Assembly (NCBI GenBank): GCA_023428425.1
Contig: JAEYYP010000447.1
Coordinates: 1-16,328 of the forward strand
Source: Pseudomonadota bacterium
GTDB taxonomy: Bacteria > Pseudomonadota > Alphaproteobacteria > Rhizobiales > Devosiaceae
Length of the DNA: 16,328 nucleotides
Direction of reading: 5' to 3'
The notes beneath the pieces were generated by a model. It saw only the letters and a program-made list of their open reading frames with translations. It did no database searches and had not been told where the DNA came from. Both the position numbers and the translations under genes were made by a program. Positions 6,250-14,454 of the stretch are shown here, one piece after another. The stretch's first letter is position 1. Each line of letters begins with the position of its first letter.

Positions 6250-8339
6250 ATCATCACCACCATTTGCCGGCCGGTCTTCAGAAGTTCTCCGAATTCGTCG
6301 GGCGACACCGGTCGCCCGAAATAGTAGCCCTGCGCGTCGTCGCATTCATGGGCGCGCAGGAAGTCGTGCTCCTCGAAGGTCTCGACGCCCTCGGCGACGA
6401 CGCGCATGTTGAGGCTGCGCGCCAAGGCGATGACGGCGCTGGCGACGCGCGCACGGTCGCCCGGCTTGCCGATCTCGTGGACGAAGGACTTGTCGATCTT
6501 GAGCGTATCGACGGGGAAGCGGTGGAGGTGGCCGAGGCTCGAGACGCCGGTGCCGAAATCGTCGACGGCCACCCGGATGCCCCGGCTGCGCAACGCCTTC
6601 AGCGTCGCGGCCGTGCTGGTGCCGTGCTTGATCAGCACGGTCTCGGGCACTTCGAGCTCGAGCGCGGTGGGGTCGAGGCCGGTCTCGGCCAATGCGTCGA
6701 CGACGGTGCGGAGGAAGGTCTCGTGGCGGAACTGCGCCGCCGAGACATTGACCGCCATGGTGAAGCCGGACTGCCGCGACGCGGCCCACTCGCGCGCCTG
6801 CGCACAGGCCATGCGCAGCACCCATGAGCCGATCGGCAGCATCAGCCCGCTATCCTCGGCGGTGGGAATGAAGCGCGACGGCTCGACCTGGCCGAGCACC
6901 GGGTGGGTCCAGCGCAGCAGCGCCTCGGCCCCGGTGATGTCGCCGGTCTTGAGGTTGATCTTGGGCTGGTACTGAACCGCCAGTTCGCGCCGGGCGAGGG
7001 CGCTGCGCAGGCTGTCCTCGATGGTCTGGCGCTCCTGGGCACGGAGATTCATGGCCGGCCGGAAGAACTGGTAGGTGTGCCGGCCGCTCTCCTTGGAGCG
7101 GTACATGGCGGTGTCGGCATTCTGGATCAGGGTGCGTCCATCCTCGCCGTCATCGGGATAGATGGAGATGCCGACGCTGCCGGTGACCGACAGTTCGTGT
7201 TCGGCGATGACATGCGGCTCGGCAATGGCGGCCAGCATGCGGCGGGCGCTGATGGCGGCATCCTGCGGCAGCTCGATCTCCGACAGCAGGACAGTGAACT
7301 CGTCGCCGCCCTGCCTGCTCACGGTATCGGAGCCGCGCACGCATTCGAGGAGACGCGAGGCGACCGACTGCAGCAGCTTGTCGCCCATGAAGTGGCCGAG
7401 GGAGTCGTTGACATGCTTGAAGCCGTCGAGGTCGATGAACAGCACCGCGACCTTCTTGCGGTGGCGTGGCGCGATGGCGATGGCATTGGCCAGCCGGTCC
7501 TCGAAGAACATGCGGTTGGGCAAGCCGGTGAGGAAGTCGTGGCGAGCCGAGTGGCTCATCTGCTCGGCCTGAGCGCGGGCGGCGCTGACGTCGCGGAACA
7601 CCATGACCTCGCCGCTGGCGCGACCGGCGCGATCGCGGATCGGGGCGATCGAGCCGGCAATCGGCACCTCGACGCCACTGCGGCGGATGAGCACGCAATC
7701 GGCATCGAGCTGGGTGACGCGGTGGCCCTTGCGGCCGGTGGCGGGCCGTTCGGGCGCGGCTTCGCCGACGTCGCCACCGAGCCGGATCACCTCGCGGACA
7801 TGCCGGCCGACGGCCTCGGCCGACGACCATTCGGTCATCACCTGCGCGGCGGAATTGATAAAGGTGACCTTGCCGTTGCGGTCGCAGCGCACCACGCCGT
7901 CGCCGATCGAGTTGAGGGTGACCTCGGCGCGCTCCTTTTCCATGTAGAGCGCTTCCTCCATGCCCTGCCGCTCCATGGCGTAGCGCAGGGCGCGGCGGAG
8001 GCCGCGAGTGTCGATCTGGCCCTTGACGAGATAGTCCTGGGCGCCCTCGTTCAGCGCCTGCACCGCCAGCGCTTCGTCATCGCGGCCGGTGAGCACGACG
8101 ATCGGGACGCGCGACGCCGTGCCGCGCACGGCCTGCAGGGACTCGATGCCATCGGCATCGGGAAGGCCGAGATCGAGCAGCACGATGTCGGCAGTATTCT
8201 CGCCGAGGAAATCTTCCGCCGCCCGGCAGCTCTGCACGGCCCGGACGTCGTAGCCGGGGTCGCGCAGCATCTCGCGCAGCAGCCGCGCGTCGCCCGGGTT
8301 GTCCTCGACGAGGAGGACGGTGGTGCTCGCCTCGGTCAT
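6246..8339 (-). CDS. REC-PAS-GGDEF-EAL c-di-GMP turnover protein
   Basis: Soluble 697-residue response regulator with both c-di-GMP synthase and phosphodiesterase domains. The receiver (1-125) has D56 in LLDLGLP and K106. A PAS domain spans about 135-255. The GGDEF domain (265-430) has an intact GGDEF at 344-348 and an RxxD inhibitory site RGSD at 335-338. The EAL domain (440-690) keeps EAL at 472-474, the NVSA Asn (531), ELEVPET, DDFGTG (593-598), K614, E650 in VAEGVET and Q670 in DDAQGYYFGRP, the residues needed for metal binding and hydrolysis. Either activity is therefore possible on sequence; in hybrids of this type one often dominates. The ATG at 8339 overlaps the upstream stop (ATGA), so translation is probably coupled to the single-domain regulator gene upstream. 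Confident in domains; the net enzymatic direction is not known. Confidence 0.95.
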   Translation of the reverse strand: MTEASTTVLLVEDNPGDARLLREMLRDPGYDVRAVQSCRAAEDFLGENTADIVLLDLGLPDADGIESLQAVRGTASRVPIVVLTGRDDEALAVQALNEGAQDYLVKGQIDTRGLRRALRYAMERQGMEEALYMEKERAEVTLNSIGDGVVRCDRNGKVTFINSAAQVMTEWSSAEAVGRHVREVIRLGGDVGEAAPERPATGRKGHRVTQLDADCVLIRRSGVEVPIAGSIAPIRDRAGRASGEVMVFRDVSAARAQAEQMSHSARHDFLTGLPNRMFFEDRLANAIAIAPRHRKKVAVLFIDLDGFKHVNDSLGHFMGDKLLQSVASRLLECVRGSDTVSRQGGDEFTVLLSEIELPQDAAISARRMLAAIAEPHVIAEHELSVTGSVGISIYPDDGEDGRTLIQNADTAMYRSKESGRHTYQFFRPAMNLRAQERQTIEDSLRSALARRELAVQYQPKINLKTGDITGAEALLRWTHPVLGQVEPSRFIPTAEDSGLMLPIGSWVLRMACAQAREWAASRQSGFTMAVNVSAAQFRHETFLRTVVDALAETGLDPTALELEVPETVLIKHGTSTAATLKALRSRGIRVAVDDFGTGVSSLGHLHRFPVDTLKIDKSFVHEIGKPGDRARVASAVIALARSLNMRVVAEGVETFEEHDFLRAHECDDAQGYYFGRPVSPDEFGELLKTGRQMVVMI

Positions 8340-8791
8340 GACGCCCTCGGCAGCTTCACGATCGCCAGCCAGAAATTGTCGATGGACTTCACGACCTTGA
8401 TGAACTGGTCGAGATCGACTGGCTTGGTGATGTAGCAGTTGGCGTGCAGCTGGTAGGAGCGGACGATATCCTCCTCGGCTGCCGAGGTGGTGAGGATGAC
8501 CACGGGAATCGACTTGAGCTCGACGTCCTGCTTGATCTGCTCGAGGACTTCACGACCGCTCATACGGGGCAGGTTCAGATCGAGCAGGATGAGGTCGGGG
8601 CGAGGCGCATTCTCGTGGACGCCGTCGCGGCCGAGGAACTTCATCGCCTCGATGCCGTCGAGGGCGACGTGGAGGTGGTTCTGGACCTTGGCGTCGCGCA
8701 GCGCCTCGCGCGTCAGCCGGACATCGCCGGGACTGTCCTCGACGAGCAGGATCTCGATGGGGGTAGGCGCCTCGAACTGATTGGGAATCAC
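8336..8791 (-). CDS. Single-domain response regulator (Rcp1-like)
   Basis: Stand-alone receiver of 151 residues with no output domain, of the kind paired with phytochrome-type kinases (Rcp1). The acidic pocket is E18/D19 in LLVEDSPGD, the phospho-acceptor D71 in LILLDLNLP, the switch residue Thr101/102 in ILTTSA, and the conserved Lys K123 in YITKP. The C-terminal KSIDNFWLAIVKLP stretch is typical of this subfamily. The start is GTG at 8791, in a GTGA overlap with the stop of the kinase gene upstream. It is the expected first phosphate acceptor of that kinase, and could shuttle phosphate to the Hpt domain encoded two genes downstream (inference from context). Confidence 0.94.
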   Translation of the reverse strand: MIPNQFEAPTPIEILLVEDSPGDVRLTREALRDAKVQNHLHVALDGIEAMKFLGRDGVHENAPRPDLILLDLNLPRMSGREVLEQIKQDVELKSIPVVILTTSAAEEDIVRSYQLHANCYITKPVDLDQFIKVVKSIDNFWLAIVKLPRAS

Positions 8792-10731
8792 TGAACTACC
8801 CTTTCTGGGAGGGACACGTGGAAGGTCGATCCGGGCCCCGGATTGGGTTCCACCCAGATGCGACCGCCATGACGCTCCGCTATCTTCTTGCAGAGCGTCA
8901 GACCTATGCCGGTGCCGGAAAACTCGTCGCGGCTATGCAGCCGCTGAAACATCAGGAATATGCGTTCGGAGTATTTCGGGTCGATGCCGATGCCGTTGTC
9001 GCGGATCGAGAAGATCCACTCGTTCGGGCGTCCGCGACGGGCCGAGACGTGAATCTCGGGCCGCTCGGCCGTGCGGTACTTGATGGCATTGCCAACGAGG
9101 TTCTGGAACAGCTGGACCAACTGGACGCGGTCGGCCATCACCATCGGCAGCGGATCGCAGGTGATCTCGGCGCCGCTGTCGGCGATGGCGCCCTCGAGGT
9201 TGCGGATGGCCTCGTCGAAGGCCTCGCGGCTCGCGACCTCGGCAGGCGCCTTGCCGGCCGTCTCGACGCGGCAATAGGCGAGCAGGTCGGAGATCAGCAT
9301 CTGCATGCGGCGTGCGCCATCGACGGCGAAGGCGATGAAGTCGTCGGCGTCGGCATCGAGGCGACCCTTGTAGCGCTGGGCGATCAGCTGGGTGTAGCTC
9401 GCCACCATGCGCAGCGGCTCCTGCAGGTCATGCGCGGCGATGTAGGCGAACTGCTGCAGTTCCTGGTTGGAGCGCAGCAGTTCGGCGGTGCGCTGGCGCT
9501 CCACCTCCTGGGCCAGCTTCAGCTCCTCCACCTGCCGGCGTTCGGTCACGTCCATGATGACGCCCTGGATGCCGAGCGGGACGCCGTCGGCGTTCCGCTG
9601 CAACCGGCCGAGGGAGGACAGCCACCGGATGGACCCATCCGGCCAGATGACGCGGTATTCGGCGGTGTAGGTGCCGCCGCCCTTCACAGCCGTCTCGATC
9701 GCCGAGCCCAGCGACTCCACGTCTTCGGGATGGATGCGGGAGACGACCGCCTCGCGAGACGGCGCTTCGTCCGCGGCAAAGCCGAAGAGACGGGCGAACT
9801 CGTCGGACCAGTCAAGCTCACGGGTCGACAGATCCAGCGTCCAGGTACCCATCTCGGCCACCTCGACGGCCATGCGATGGCGCTCCTCGGTCAGGCGGCT
9901 CGCGGCCTCGGCGGCGAGGCGGGCCGAGATATCGCGAATGGCGGTGGTGATGAGCGTGCCTTCGGGCATCTCGATGGGGCTGAGACTGATCTCGACGGGG
10001 AACTCGCTGCCGTCCTTGCGCAGACCTGACAGCTTGCGTCCCTCGCCCATGGCGCGGGTCCGGGGCTGCGCCGCATAGCCGGTGCGATGACCGGCATGGT
10101 GGCCACGAAAGCGCTCGGGGACCAGCATGTCGACAGGCTGGCCAAGCATCTCGCCGCGCGCATAGCCGAACATCCGCTCGGCCTCGGCGTTGACGAGCAG
10201 GATGTCGCCATAGCGGTCCGAGACGATCATGGCGTCGGGCGCGGCCTCCAGCAGGCTGCGGTACTGACGTTCGGACCGGGCGACCTGCGTCGCCACGGCC
10301 TCGCGTTCGGTGGCCTCGGTCTCGGCCTGGGCGACCTTGTGCGTGAGGTCCTGGTTCCGCAGCGCCAGATCGTCGCTCATTGCCTTGATGCGGACGGCAT
10401 CCTCCGCGCGCTGCTTCAGGCTGCGCATCACGACGTAGATGAACACGGCGAAGACGAGCAGGCTGGCGACAAGCAGGCTCCGATTGGCGATGTCGGACCA
10501 GTTGCCGCCGCCCGGTCGGCTCATGAACACCAGGCCATCAATGGTGGTGGAGAGGATGGATACCACCGTGGTGGCGACCAGCAGTCGGATGGAAGTCTGA
10601 AAGACACAAAGCGCTAGTGGGAGGGTGAACAACCGCGCAACGATAAGCTCTGACGACAAAGTAAAGTCGCCGACGGCAATGGCCACCGTTGAAACGACGA
10701 TCGCAAGCTGAATCAACTTATGCTGTGTCAT
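8788..10731 (-). CDS. Membrane PAS-PAS sensor histidine kinase
   Basis: First gene of the signalling operon, 647 residues. The N-terminus has about four hydrophobic segments (near 4-22, 28-45, 48-69, 83-102) with little periplasmic sequence, followed by a coiled-coil-like linker (105-150). PAS1 (152-270) and PAS2 (280-400, with the WTLD...WSDEFARLFGF pattern) precede a HisKA domain whose phospho-acceptor is H434 in AAHDLQEPLRMV, the form seen in phytochrome-like kinases. The HATPase domain has N-box NLVGNAIKY, DNGIGI at 578-583 and GTGIGL at 606-611. No bilin-binding GAF/PHY is present, so the signal is not obviously light. The start ATG at 10731 has no good ribosome binding site, so expression may be weak or the start may differ. 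Its stop overlaps the response-regulator start. Confidence 0.93.
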   Translation of the reverse strand: MTQHKLIQLAIVVSTVAIAVGDFTLSSELIVARLFTLPLALCVFQTSIRLLVATTVVSILSTTIDGLVFMSRPGGGNWSDIANRSLLVASLLVFAVFIYVVMRSLKQRAEDAVRIKAMSDDLALRNQDLTHKVAQAETEATEREAVATQVARSERQYRSLLEAAPDAMIVSDRYGDILLVNAEAERMFGYARGEMLGQPVDMLVPERFRGHHAGHRTGYAAQPRTRAMGEGRKLSGLRKDGSEFPVEISLSPIEMPEGTLITTAIRDISARLAAEAASRLTEERHRMAVEVAEMGTWTLDLSTRELDWSDEFARLFGFAADEAPSREAVVSRIHPEDVESLGSAIETAVKGGGTYTAEYRVIWPDGSIRWLSSLGRLQRNADGVPLGIQGVIMDVTERRQVEELKLAQEVERQRTAELLRSNQELQQFAYIAAHDLQEPLRMVASYTQLIAQRYKGRLDADADDFIAFAVDGARRMQMLISDLLAYCRVETAGKAPAEVASREAFDEAIRNLEGAIADSGAEITCDPLPMVMADRVQLVQLFQNLVGNAIKYRTAERPEIHVSARRGRPNEWIFSIRDNGIGIDPKYSERIFLMFQRLHSRDEFSGTGIGLTLCKKIAERHGGRIWVEPNPGPGSTFHVSLPERVVQ

Positions 10732-11032
10732 AAGCAGCTATCAACTCTACGATCTCGCGCCGATGCGCGTGCGGTCATCGAGACCTGCGCCACCGCCTGG
10801 CTTTTGCTTGTGAATGCTCACTTTTCGTCCTCTGCCGCCAAGGGTGTCAGAGTGTAAAATTGTGCACTACAGGCTTATTTGCTTTGGTGGATACTGAAAC
10901 TTAACGAATGCGGTATAAGGCAGTGTGGTCCGCTCGCACCGGGTGCCGACGCCGCTTCGGCCTGCGCGACGGAACCCCGTTTCGGCCTCGCGTCAGCCCG
11001 GCTATAGAGTCCCCTCCAACAAGGGGAACATC
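10732..11032. other. Divergent intergenic region, signalling operon / enolase-superfamily gene
   Basis: 301 bp between two divergent start codons, with an AT-richer core at about 10800-10920 that probably holds promoters for both sides. Candidate elements are weak: plus-strand -10-like TATAAG at 10914-10919 and TATAGA at 11002-11007, neither with a good -35; GTGA/TCAC arms at 10810-10821; and an imperfect palindrome at 10852-10867. A GGAAC at 10971 is not followed by a GTT at EcfG spacing. No convincing gene is visible. Confidence 0.5.
10852..10867. promoter_or_regulatory. Imperfect palindrome, possible operator
   Basis: GTGTAAAATTGTGCAC matches its own reverse complement at 12 of 16 positions, centred on AATT. 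It lies in the AT-rich core of the divergent region, about 120 bp from the kinase start and 165 bp from the enolase-superfamily start. No known regulator motif is recognised. Confidence 0.25.
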
Positions 11033-12214
11033 ATGCCGACCACTGGCCATCTGTCTGCCGCCGATCGCGGACAGGCGACAATTACAGACATCAAGGCGCT
11101 GCGCCTCGACAGTGGCTTCTGCCTCGTGCGCATCGACACCGATGCGGGCATATCCGGCTTTGGCGAGTGCGGCGACCTCGACGGCGACCTGGTGCGCGCA
11201 TCCATCCTCACGCACGCCAAGGGCGGGGCGCGGCTGCCGCACCTGCAACTGGTGGGCAAGGACCCGCTCGATATCGGGGTGTATCACCACAACATGTTCT
11301 ATGCCTACCGGCAGCGGCCGGCGCACATGATGGTGTGCTCGGGGCTCGACATGGCGCTGTGGGACCTGGCGGGCAAGCTGCTGGGCCAGCCGGTCGCCAA
11401 GCTGCTCGGCGGCGCGATGCGGACGGAGCTCGAGCTCTATTCGCACTGTCCTCACTTCGATTTGACCGATGCCGGGGCCTGGGCTGACGCCGCCGCCGAC
11501 CTCAAGGCGGACCCACATGGGTTCCGCACGTTCAAGGTCGATATTCATGACGCCATCGGTGTCGAGATGCAGGAATACGTTCCGAGCCTGTCACCAGGCG
11601 ACATCCGCAAGATCCGCCGCTCCTACGAGCTGGCGCGCGAGCACCTGGGCGACGAGATCGACATCATCGTGCACTGCCACAACGAACTCGATACGCCGAG
11701 CGCCATCGCCGTGGCCGAAGCGGTGGAGGCGATCAAGCCGATCTACTACGAGGACCCGCTGCAGCCGGGCTTCTCTGAAAACTGGCTGGCGCTGCGCAAG
11801 TCTACCAACATCCCGATCATGACGGGTGAGAACATCGAACTGCCCGAGGGCGCGCTGCCGTTCCTGCAGCACCAGGCGGTGGATTGCCTGCAGCCCGACA
11901 TCATCAACTCGGGCGGTATCACCGGCACGAAGAAGATCGCCGACCTCGCGGCGCTCTACCGAACGCCGATCACGCTGCACAATGTCAGCGGGCTGCTGAT
12001 GAATGCGGCGAGCCAGCAACTGGCCGCGTCGATATTCAACTGCCCGCGCATCGAATGCACGCGCCGGGCCGACGGGCTCCAATGGGCATCGCCCAACCCG
12101 CTGGTGGTGCGTGAGGGCAAGATGCAGGTCTCGACCGCGCCGGGGCTGGGCGTCGACCTCGACGAGGACTGGATCGCGTCCCATCGCTACAAGGGGGAGA
12201 CGGGCTGGGCGTAG
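11033..12214 (+). CDS. Enolase-superfamily enzyme (mandelate racemase/muconate lactonizing-like)
   Basis: 393-residue enzyme of the enolase superfamily, which abstracts a proton next to a carboxylate using a Mg2+ site in a TIM barrel, most often in sugar-acid dehydration or racemisation. The N-terminal capping domain (1-130) ends in SGLDMALWDLAGKLLGQPV. Barrel residues: the KVD segment with K168; HCHNELD (214-220) at the third-strand ligand position; E240 in YYEDPL and E266 in TGENIE as further metal ligands; D289 and H316 as a possible Asp-His catalytic dyad (QPDIINSGG, TLHNVSG); E341 near the last strand. The ATG at 11033 follows AAGGGG by six bases. The substrate is unknown; a sugar-acid dehydratase is the best guess. 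No transporter or sugar-catabolic neighbour is present to help. Confidence 0.88.
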   Translation: MPTTGHLSAADRGQATITDIKALRLDSGFCLVRIDTDAGISGFGECGDLDGDLVRASILTHAKGGARLPHLQLVGKDPLDIGVYHHNMFYAYRQRPAHMMVCSGLDMALWDLAGKLLGQPVAKLLGGAMRTELELYSHCPHFDLTDAGAWADAAADLKADPHGFRTFKVDIHDAIGVEMQEYVPSLSPGDIRKIRRSYELAREHLGDEIDIIVHCHNELDTPSAIAVAEAVEAIKPIYYEDPLQPGFSENWLALRKSTNIPIMTGENIELPEGALPFLQHQAVDCLQPDIINSGGITGTKKIADLAALYRTPITLHNVSGLLMNAASQQLAASIFNCPRIECTRRADGLQWASPNPLVVREGKMQVSTAPGLGVDLDEDWIASHRYKGETGWA

Positions 12215-12230
12215 ACGAAGCGACCGCTTG

Positions 12231-12258
12231 CCGGTTCGGCGGCTTGCTCCTAAACCGG
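12231..12258 (+). terminator. Weak hairpin after the enolase-superfamily gene
   Basis: CCGGTT (12231-12236) pairs with AACCGG (12253-12258), a 6-bp stem with a 16-nt loop, 17 bases after the stop codon. There is no T-run, so it is at best a weak attenuator or pause; nudC follows 27 bases later. Confidence 0.25.
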
Positions 12259-12284
12259 TTGCATCAGATTCCGCAGGTGCTGCC

Positions 12285-13244
12285 TTGGACTATGCTTATG
12301 CTTTTCATCCCGGCGAACTCGACCGGGCCGCTCCGTTGCGTGCCGGCGATGCGGCGAAGACCGATGCGCGGGCACGGACGCTGGTGTTCTGGAAGGGCAA
12401 GCTGCTGGCCAATGCCGAGGGCAGGCCGCATGCGGTAGGGCTCGATCATCCGGCGCTATCGGACAGCCGCGAGCCGCCGATTTTCGTCGGGCTGACGCCG
12501 GACGGGCCGATTTTTGCCGCCGATATCGCGCTGTGGACGCCGATCGAGGACGCGACGACCATCGGTCAGTTCGTCGACCAGTCACAGCAGGTGCACCCGG
12601 GCCTGCCCGGGGCGAAGTTCGCCGAAATCCGCGGATTGATGCCGTCGCTGTCGCGGCTCGACGGCGAGATCGTCGCCACGGGCAAGGCGCTGCTGCAGTG
12701 GCATTCGGCGCACCGGTTCTGCGCCAATTGCGGCGCGCCGAGCGCGGTGGAAAGCAGCGGCTGGGTGCGGAAGTGTCCGCAATGCGGCACGCAGCATTTT
12801 CCGCGCACGGACCCCGTCGTCATCATGGTGATCGTGCATGGCGACCGGCTGCTGCTGGGGCGCAACCCGGCCTGGCCGGAGCGGATGTATTCGCTGCTGG
12901 CCGGCTTCGTCGAGCCGGGCGAATCGATCGAGGCGGCGGTACGGCGCGAGGTGTTCGAGGAGAGCGCGATCAAGGTCGGGCCGGTGCGGTACGTATCGGC
13001 ACAGCCCTGGCCGTTCCCGATGTCGCTGATGTTCGGCTGCTACGGCGAGGCGACGAGCGACGCCATCACCATCGATCCGGTGGAACTCGAGGATGCGCGC
13101 TGGGTCAGCCGCGACGAGGTTAAGCTCATCCTCGCGGGCACACACCCGTCGATCAACAAGCCGCGGCCGGGGGCGATCGCCGGGGCGCTGATCGAGGCCT
13201 GGGCCAACGAGCGGCTGCTCGACCCCGACTACTGGGGGAACTGA
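12285..13244 (+). CDS. nudC: NADH pyrophosphatase NudC
   Basis: Nudix hydrolase that cleaves NAD(H) to NMN(H) and AMP; family members also remove NAD caps from RNA. An N-terminal NudC domain (1-135) leads into a zinc ribbon with C146, C149, C164 and C167. The Nudix box spans 207-229 (G then E213, REVFEE), with Ala in place of the last consensus Gly. The QPWPFPMS motif (240-247), diagnostic of NADH-specific Nudix enzymes, follows. No ATG lies in frame at the expected place. I chose TTG at 12285, preceded by CAGGTG at proper spacing and giving 319 residues, close to family length. The frame is open further upstream, but only by overlap with the preceding gene. The stop lies one base before the next start, so it is co-transcribed with the aminotransferase gene. 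Confidence 0.92.
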   Translation: MDYAYAFHPGELDRAAPLRAGDAAKTDARARTLVFWKGKLLANAEGRPHAVGLDHPALSDSREPPIFVGLTPDGPIFAADIALWTPIEDATTIGQFVDQSQQVHPGLPGAKFAEIRGLMPSLSRLDGEIVATGKALLQWHSAHRFCANCGAPSAVESSGWVRKCPQCGTQHFPRTDPVVIMVIVHGDRLLLGRNPAWPERMYSLLAGFVEPGESIEAAVRREVFEESAIKVGPVRYVSAQPWPFPMSLMFGCYGEATSDAITIDPVELEDARWVSRDEVKLILAGTHPSINKPRPGAIAGALIEAWANERLLDPDYWGN

Positions 13245-13245
13245 G

Positions 13246-14454
13246 ATGGCCCATATGTCCGGCCGTACCTACCTCGCGATCCCGGGGCCCTCGGTGGTGC
13301 CCGACCGGGTGCTCAACGCCATGCACCGGGCTTCGCCCAACATCTACGAGGGCGAGATCGTCGAGGCGACCTACGGCATCGTCGCCGACCTCAAGCGGGT
13401 GGCGATGACGAAGCACCACGTCGCCATCTACATCGCTAACGGGCACGGGGCCTGGGAAGCGGCCTTCACCAACATGTTTTCGCGCGGCGACAGGGCGCTG
13501 GTGGCGGCGACAGGTGTGTTCGGCCTCGGCTGGGCCGAGATGGCGCGTCGCCTGGGTGTCGATGTCGAGGTGATGGACTTCGGCAAGTCGTCGCCGGTCG
13601 ATCCGCAGCGGATCGCCGAGGCGCTGGCGGCCGACAAGGCGCAGGCGATCAAGGCCGTGCTGATGACGCAGGTCGACACCGCATCGTCGGCGCTGAGCGA
13701 TATCGCGGCGGTGCGGGCGGCGATCGACGCTGCGGGACACCCGGCACTGCTCGCCGTCGACGCCATCGCCTCGGTCGGCTGCGACGCGCTGCGCATGGAT
13801 GACTGGGGCATCGACGTGCTGGTGGGGGCGAGCCAGAAAGGGCTGATGCTCCCGCCCGGCCTCGCCTTCGTCTGGTTCTCGGACAAGGCGCTGGAGGCGG
13901 GGCGGAACTCCGATCTCAGGACGCCGTACTGGGATTGGCAGCTGCGCGGGCTGGGCGAGCACTATTACCAGTTCTTCGGTGGCACGGCGCCGACGATGCA
14001 TCTCTTCGGGCTCAGCGAGACGCTGACGATGATGCTGGAGGAGGAGGGGCTAGAGGCGGTGTGGGCCCGGCATGACCGGCTGGCGCGGGCGGTCTGGGCG
14101 GCGTTCGACGCCTGGGGCGCGGGCAGCAACACAATTGCCCTCAACATGGCGGATGCCCGGCACCGCGGGCGCTCGGTCACCGCGGCGCGGATCGGCAATG
14201 GCGGCGCGGGGGCGCTGCGGCGCTGGCTCGAGACCGAGGCCGGCGTGACGCTGGGTATCGGGCTCGGCATGGCGATGCCCGGCGAGCCGGGCTACGACGA
14301 CTACCTGCGCGTCGCGCATATGGGCCACGTCAACGCCCACATGGTGCTCGGCACGCTGGCGACGATGGAGGCGGGGCTCACGGCGCTGGGCATCCCGCAT
14401 GGCAACGGTGCGGTGGAGGCGGCGGCGGCCGCGTTTGCAGGAGCGAAGGCATGA
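13246..14454 (+). CDS. Class V PLP-dependent aminotransferase (alanine/serine-glyoxylate type)
   Basis: Fold-type I aminotransferase of the alanine-glyoxylate / serine-glyoxylate / ureidoglycine-glyoxylate (PucG) group, 402 residues. The PGPS motif near residue 13 begins the fold. ANGHGAWEAAF (64-74) is the cofactor phosphate region. D172 in VDAIASVG should contact the pyridine nitrogen, and K198 in GASQKGL is the Schiff-base lysine. FGGTAPTMHLFGL (244-256) and the LRVAHMGHV segment with the carboxylate-binding Arg follow. The ATG at 13246 has GGGGGAA upstream and is one base after nudC; its stop overlaps the hpt start. Donor and acceptor cannot be read from sequence. Its place next to hpt makes a purine-breakdown role (PucG-like) one option, inferred only from context. 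Confidence 0.9.
   Translation: MAHMSGRTYLAIPGPSVVPDRVLNAMHRASPNIYEGEIVEATYGIVADLKRVAMTKHHVAIYIANGHGAWEAAFTNMFSRGDRALVAATGVFGLGWAEMARRLGVDVEVMDFGKSSPVDPQRIAEALAADKAQAIKAVLMTQVDTASSALSDIAAVRAAIDAAGHPALLAVDAIASVGCDALRMDDWGIDVLVGASQKGLMLPPGLAFVWFSDKALEAGRNSDLRTPYWDWQLRGLGEHYYQFFGGTAPTMHLFGLSETLTMMLEEEGLEAVWARHDRLARAVWAAFDAWGAGSNTIALNMADARHRGRSVTAARIGNGGAGALRRWLETEAGVTLGIGLGMAMPGEPGYDDYLRVAHMGHVNAHMVLGTLATMEAGLTALGIPHGNGAVEAAAAAFAGAKA

Noticed and set aside
6903..8435. 510-residue plus-strand open frame
   Set aside because: Antisense shadow of the REC-PAS-GGDEF-EAL gene; rich in repeated charged and Gly/Ala residues with no fold signature.
8818..10029. 403-residue plus-strand open frame
   Set aside because: Antisense shadow of the membrane kinase gene.
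8788..10731. Kinase as a bacteriophytochrome
   Set aside because: The Rcp1-like partner suggested it, but the N-terminus is membrane helices and PAS domains with no GAF/PHY or bilin-binding Cys region.
10810..10821. GTGA-N4-TCAC as a CRP/FNR-type site
   Set aside because: Arms are separated by four bases, not the six required for a CRP-type site.
10971..10996. GGAAC as an EcfG general-stress promoter
   Set aside because: At the expected 16-17 bp spacing the sequence is GTC, not GTT, and no general-stress genes lie nearby.
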